A DNA stretch of 52,220 nt from an uncultured Olsenella sp. (GTDB lineage Bacteria > Actinomycetota > Coriobacteriia > Coriobacteriales > Atopobiaceae), in assembly GCA_949290055.1 (NCBI GenBank), contig CASEQJ010000012.1:1-52220 (forward strand), given 5' to 3'. The position numbers and the translations under genes were made by a program. The first letter of the stretch is position 1. Each line of letters opens with the position of its first letter. Positions 49,240 through 52,220 of the stretch are shown piece by piece. The notes under the pieces were generated by a model. That model saw nothing but the letters and a program-made list of their open reading frames with translations, was not told the DNA's origin and did no database searches.

Positions 49240-50139
49240 CTACCGCAGGGCGTCGCGCCCCATAACCCTAAACCGCTCGATCATTTCCCCTGTCAGCGAC
49301 GCGCGGTCGCCCGTGCGCTCCAGGGGTATCTCGTCGCGCGTGAACCAGCGGGCCTCCTTGAGCTCGGAGCGGTCCACGATGAGGGTGGCGTCGCCGTCCA
49401 CCTCGCACCAGAAGCCGGCCATGAGCGTGTCGGTGAAGCTCCACGGCTGACTCTTGTAGAAGCGCAGGTTCTTGACGGAGAGGCCGACTTCCTCCCTGAC
49501 CTCGCGGCGCACGGTGTCCTCGAGCGGCTCGCCGATCTCGGTGAAGCCGGCGACGAGCGCCCAGAGCGCCGTCGTGCGCCCGGCGTAGCGCGTGAGCACG
49601 ATCGCGTCGTCGGCGGGGTCGTCGGCAAGGCGCACCACCGCGCATATGGCGCCGGGGCAGATCTTGGGGTAGACGATCCGGGCGCACTCGGGGCAGACGA
49701 TCTCCCGGCTCCGGGGCCCAAGCTCGGTCGGCGCGCCGCAGCGCCCGCAGAAGCGGTTGTCGCGATACCAGCGGTCGAGCTGTGAGGCGGTCGCGGCGGC
49801 AAAGAGCAGGTGCTGCGGCTCGGCGTGGCGCAGCCAGTTCACGGACTCGTAGGCAAAGCCCGCCGGCGCGCTCACGCGGTCGTCGAGCGCCAGGAAGAAG
49901 CGCTCGTCGCCGAGGGAGAAGAGGTAGGTCGCGCGCGCGGGCCTGCGCGGGTAGTCCGCGAGGCGCGGCAGCTCCACGACCTCGCCGGAGTCACCGGCGT
50001 CGGCGTCGGTGCCGCCCACGTGGCACACGCGGGAGAGGCAGCCGGCGGAGGTGAAGTGCAGCAGGTAGTCCTTCTCGGCCGGCTCGTGCGGCTCGAAGTG
50101 GTTGTCATAGGCGTGCTCGGCGCCAAACTCCTGAATCAT
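49240..50139 (-). CDS. nudC: NAD(+) diphosphatase NudC-type Nudix hydrolase
   Basis: A 299-residue Nudix enzyme that hydrolyses NAD(H) and can remove NAD caps from RNA. The zinc ribbon is FCGRCGAPTEL and CPECARIVYP. The Nudix box runs GFTEIGEPLEDTVRREVREE, followed by VGL, and the NudC-specific SQPWSFTDTLMAGF motif follows. The N-terminal domain is of normal size. The upstream 193-base region carries two GATATGGCAGAG repeats and a leader-motif hairpin. A TATGCT -10 lies near 50180. Confidence 0.94.
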   Translation of the reverse strand: MIQEFGAEHAYDNHFEPHEPAEKDYLLHFTSAGCLSRVCHVGGTDADAGDSGEVVELPRLADYPRRPARATYLFSLGDERFFLALDDRVSAPAGFAYESVNWLRHAEPQHLLFAAATASQLDRWYRDNRFCGRCGAPTELGPRSREIVCPECARIVYPKICPGAICAVVRLADDPADDAIVLTRYAGRTTALWALVAGFTEIGEPLEDTVRREVREEVGLSVKNLRFYKSQPWSFTDTLMAGFWCEVDGDATLIVDRSELKEARWFTRDEIPLERTGDRASLTGEMIERFRVMGRDALR

Positions 50140-50217
50140 GCGCTTCCCTTCTCCGCAACCGGCTCGAATTCGGACATAGCATACCGCCGATCCGACAGGC
50201 GCTTCCTGAAATCTGGC

Positions 50218-50291
50218 GATATGGCAGAGCGCGAGAAGAACGACCTACGGTTCTTCTCGCCGTCTTCTTCAAATTGGACGATATGGCAGAG
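50218..50291. promoter_or_regulatory. Direct GATATGGCAGAG repeats flanking a leader-motif hairpin
   Basis: GATATGGCAGAG occurs at 50218-50229 and 50280-50291, exactly 62 bp apart, each preceded by a similar CTTC-N4-AAAT block. Between them GCGAGAAGAAC (about 50231-50241) and its complement GTTCTTCTCGC (50250-50260) form an 11-bp perfect stem. It lies between nudC and the DMT transporter gene, both leftward. Confidence 0.7.
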
Positions 50292-50332
50292 GATTTCGTG
50301 CCAAGTCGCCTGATTCGAGGAACGCGGGACGG

Positions 50333-51238
50333 CTACCGGCGCCTGCCCACGCCGAGCTCGCTCACGAGCACGGCGACGAAGATCGTGGCAAAGCCGAGCG
50401 CGATTCTCGGCGTGACGAGCTCGTGGTAGAAGAGCACGCTCGCCACCACGGCAAAGACGCTCTCCAGCGACAGCAGCAGCGACGCCTGCGCCGGCGGCAC
50501 GTGCGCCTGTCCCACGTTCTGCAGGACCGTGCACACGCCCGACGAGAGGACCACGAGATAGGCGAGGGAGACCCACACGTCGGGGCTCGCAAAGGTCGTC
50601 AGGGTCGGCGGCGCCTCGGTCACGAGCGCCACCACGAGCGCGAGCAGCGCGCCGACCACGAGCTGGACCACAGTGAGCGTCATGACGTCATGGGCCGACG
50701 AGAAGCGCGCCACGAGCACGATGTGCACGGCAAAGAGCACCGCGCCCACGAGCGTGAGCCAGTCGCCGCGACTCATGGCGAGCGAGAGGTCGTCGCCGAG
50801 CGCGACCAGCCCCACGCCCACAATGGCGAGAAGGGCGGCGAGCACGTTGCCCCCGTCGGGGCGCCGTCGCGCCACGGCCCAGTTTATGAACGGCGTCATG
50901 ACGCAGTACGTGGCGGTGAGAAACGCATTTCTGCCCGGCGTGGTGTCGTCGAGCCCGATGTTTTGCACCAGGTAGGCCGCCCCCCACACCAGGCCCAGGA
51001 TGGCGCCCATCGCGAGGTGACTCACGTCGAGGTTGTCGCGCAGAGTGCGCCAGAAGAGCGCTCCCACGAGGACAGACGCCAGGAGGAAGCGCGTGGCCAT
51101 GAGCCACGAGGGGGAGATGGCGTCGAGCGTGTCCTTCATGACGACGAACGAGCCGCCCCAGATGGCGGCGGCGCCCGCGAGGGCGAGCTTCCACACCCAC
51201 GACGGGATGGGGCCGTTGATGTTCTTCTCTGCACTCAT
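50333..51238 (-). CDS. DMT superfamily (EamA) transporter
   Basis: A 301-residue transporter with ten helices in two EamA repeats. The first begins LALAGAAAIWGGSFVVMKDT and the second WLTLVGAVLFAVHIVLVARF; the C-terminal PPAQASLLLSLESVFAVVAS motif is characteristic. It is only distantly similar to the transporter at 26355. The substrate is unknown. ATG at 51238 lies just after GGGGCGG and TATAAT in its leader; the first codons again encode an EKN stretch (GAGAAGAAC). It may be its own transcript. Confidence 0.88.
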   Translation of the reverse strand: MSAEKNINGPIPSWVWKLALAGAAAIWGGSFVVMKDTLDAISPSWLMATRFLLASVLVGALFWRTLRDNLDVSHLAMGAILGLVWGAAYLVQNIGLDDTTPGRNAFLTATYCVMTPFINWAVARRRPDGGNVLAALLAIVGVGLVALGDDLSLAMSRGDWLTLVGAVLFAVHIVLVARFSSAHDVMTLTVVQLVVGALLALVVALVTEAPPTLTTFASPDVWVSLAYLVVLSSGVCTVLQNVGQAHVPPAQASLLLSLESVFAVVASVLFYHELVTPRIALGFATIFVAVLVSELGVGRRR

Positions 51239-51359
51239 GGGGCGGAATTATAGCGCCGCCACGCTCTTCTCGCCCGCCGTTTTGCCGTAAACTAGAGCCA
51301 GACTGGCAACATGGCCGGTCGCATGGCACCGACCTGAGTATCACGGAGAGGAGCATTAC

Positions 51360-52008
51360 ATGCAGTATTCCGCAGAAGTCGAGAATATGTGCCCCGTCGC
51401 CAAGGGCGCATATCACGGCCCCGCGCCCATCCCCGAGGAGGGCAAGTGGGTCCAGGCCAAGGAGATCAAGGACATCTCCGGCCTCACGCACGGCGTGGGC
51501 TGGTGCGCGCCCCAGCAGGGTGCCTGCAAGCTCACCCTTAACGTCAAGGAGGGCGTCATCGAGGAGTGCCTCGTCGAGACCCTCGGCTGCTCCGGCATGA
51601 CCCACTCCCATGCGCGAGCTGTTCCTCCAGATCGTCTACGGCCGCTCCCAGACCGCCTTCTCCGAGGACGGCCTGCCCGTCGGCGCCTCCCTCGACGACC
51701 TCGGCAAGGGCCTGCGCACGCAGGTCGGCACCATGTTCGGCACCAAGGCCAAGGGCGCCCGCTACCTCGAGCTCGCCCAGGGCTACGTCACCCGCATGGC
51801 GCTCAACGAGAACAACGAGATCGTGGCCTTCGAGTTCCTGAACCTCGGCAAGTTCACCGAGGCCCTCAAGGCCGGCAAGACTCCCGAGGACGCCATCGCC
51901 GGCGCCATGGGCCACTACGGCCAGTGGGAGAACGCCGCCAAGTACATCGACCCGCGCACGGACGAGGAGACCCACACGGTCGCCAACGTCTTCCCCGTTC
52001 ACGAGTAG
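51360..52008 (+). pseudogene. Fe-S cluster assembly scaffold (IscU-like), frameshifted with internal loss
   Basis: Two adjacent frames encode the halves of one protein. The first (51360 to about 51607) begins MQYSAEVENMCPVAKGAYHG and reaches VETLGCSGMTHS. The second (from 51610 in another frame) starts MRELFLQIVYGRSQTAFS and ends VFPVHE. In intact members known to me about 29 residues lie between GCSGMTHS and MRELF. Here there is a single extra C in their place, so roughly 86 bp seem to be missing and the frame is shifted. Either the gene is broken or the assembly collapsed here. Cys of GWCAPQQGACK and GCSGM are kept. AGAGGAGC precedes the ATG. Confidence 0.8.
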
Positions 52009-52026
52009 AAAGGGAGGGAAAACCAA

Positions 52027-52220
52027 ATGGCAGTTTCGTTTGAGGGCTATGAGCGCCGCATCGACAAGATCAACAAGGTGCTCGCTGAGAACGGCATCTC
52101 CTCCCTCGAGGAAGCCGAGCAGATCTGCCTCGACAAGGGCGTGAACCCGCGCGAGATCGTCGAGGGCGTCCAGTCCATCGCGTTCGAGAACGCCAAGTGG
52201 GCCTACGTCTGCGGCTGCGC
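52027..52220 (+). CDS. GGGtGRT-type protein, N-terminal part (runs off window)
   Basis: A frame beginning MAVSFEGYERRIDKINKVLA runs off the right edge after 64 codons. The segment GISSLEEAEQICLDKGVNPRE and AFENAKWAYVCGCA resembles the start of the GGGtGRT family, which is regularly encoded beside this type of Fe-S scaffold. AAAGGGAGG lies 8 bases upstream. It starts 18 bases after the scaffold gene's last stop, so it is in the same operon. Confidence 0.8.
   Translation, partial: MAVSFEGYERRIDKINKVLAENGISSLEEAEQICLDKGVNPREIVEGVQSIAFENAKWAYVCGC

Noticed and set aside
51610..52008. Second half of the Fe-S scaffold as an independent gene
   Set aside because: It has no ribosome binding site and continues the same protein family as the upstream frame; a frameshifted single gene explains both.

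Overview
The window is GC-rich bacterial DNA with tightly packed genes, short intergenic gaps and strong Shine-Dalgarno sequences. Gene content suggests an anaerobic actinobacterium of the Coriobacteriia, most like the Atopobiaceae/Olsenella group. Pointers are the oxygen-sensitive class III ribonucleotide reductase (nrdDG), luxS-mtnN, a mannose-family PTS, a DUF1836/DegV pair, and an Fe-S scaffold gene next to a GGGtGRT-type gene. The taxonomic call is inference from gene families; no rRNA gene is present. No tRNA, phage, IS element or CRISPR array was seen.

Layout. 1-2071: two anchored proteins and an aspartate aminotransferase. 2681-5877: a small protein, nhaA coupled to a DUF1836 regulator, and DegV. 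5990-8972: mtnN-luxS (activated methyl cycle, AI-2), divergent from a sigma factor/anchored-protein pair. 9273-14152: MscS channel, hipBA and pcrA. 14637-19216: one mannose-family PTS operon (IIA, IIB, IIC, IID, small membrane protein, HAD phosphatase, MarR regulator). 19710-26013: hydrolase, tyrosine phosphatase, uppP-dac cell-wall pair, universal stress protein and a secreted coiled-coil wall hydrolase. 26355-31708: DMT transporter, M16C peptidase, aminotransferase. 32007-35013: nrdD-nrdG. 35219-46966: leucine biosynthesis (leuA-leuC and leuD-leuB) split by a sugar isomerase/xylulokinase pair, with a MalY-type lyase at one end and a HAD phosphatase at the other. 47126-49236: a compact radical-SAM peptide cassette. 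49240-52220: nudC, a second DMT transporter, a broken Fe-S scaffold gene and the start of its partner.

Two things stand out. First, five intergenic spaces carry the same architecture: arrays of a 31-bp unit (TTCTAGGAAT, six variable bases, CCTTGTC, eight variable bases) in direct orientation on the left and inverted on the right, always 3' of at least one gene. The period is exactly 31 bp almost everywhere, about three helical turns. Second, a radical SAM/SPASM enzyme with a PqqD-like N-terminus is followed five bases later by a 22-codon gene with a strong ribosome binding site, a good candidate for an undescribed ribosomally made, modified peptide (RiPP), together with a DUF2975 membrane protein and an XRE regulator.

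Regulatory signals include a leucine-rich leader peptide with an attenuator terminator before leuA, three 39-bp-spaced operators before hipB, a shared operator in the PTS promoter and inside the marR gene, NrdR-like boxes before nrdD, and a GGCGAGAAGAAC motif placed just after the -10 hexamer of several genes. Several intergenic spaces hold long hairpins, and a 20-bp perfect inverted repeat lies in frame inside pcrA.
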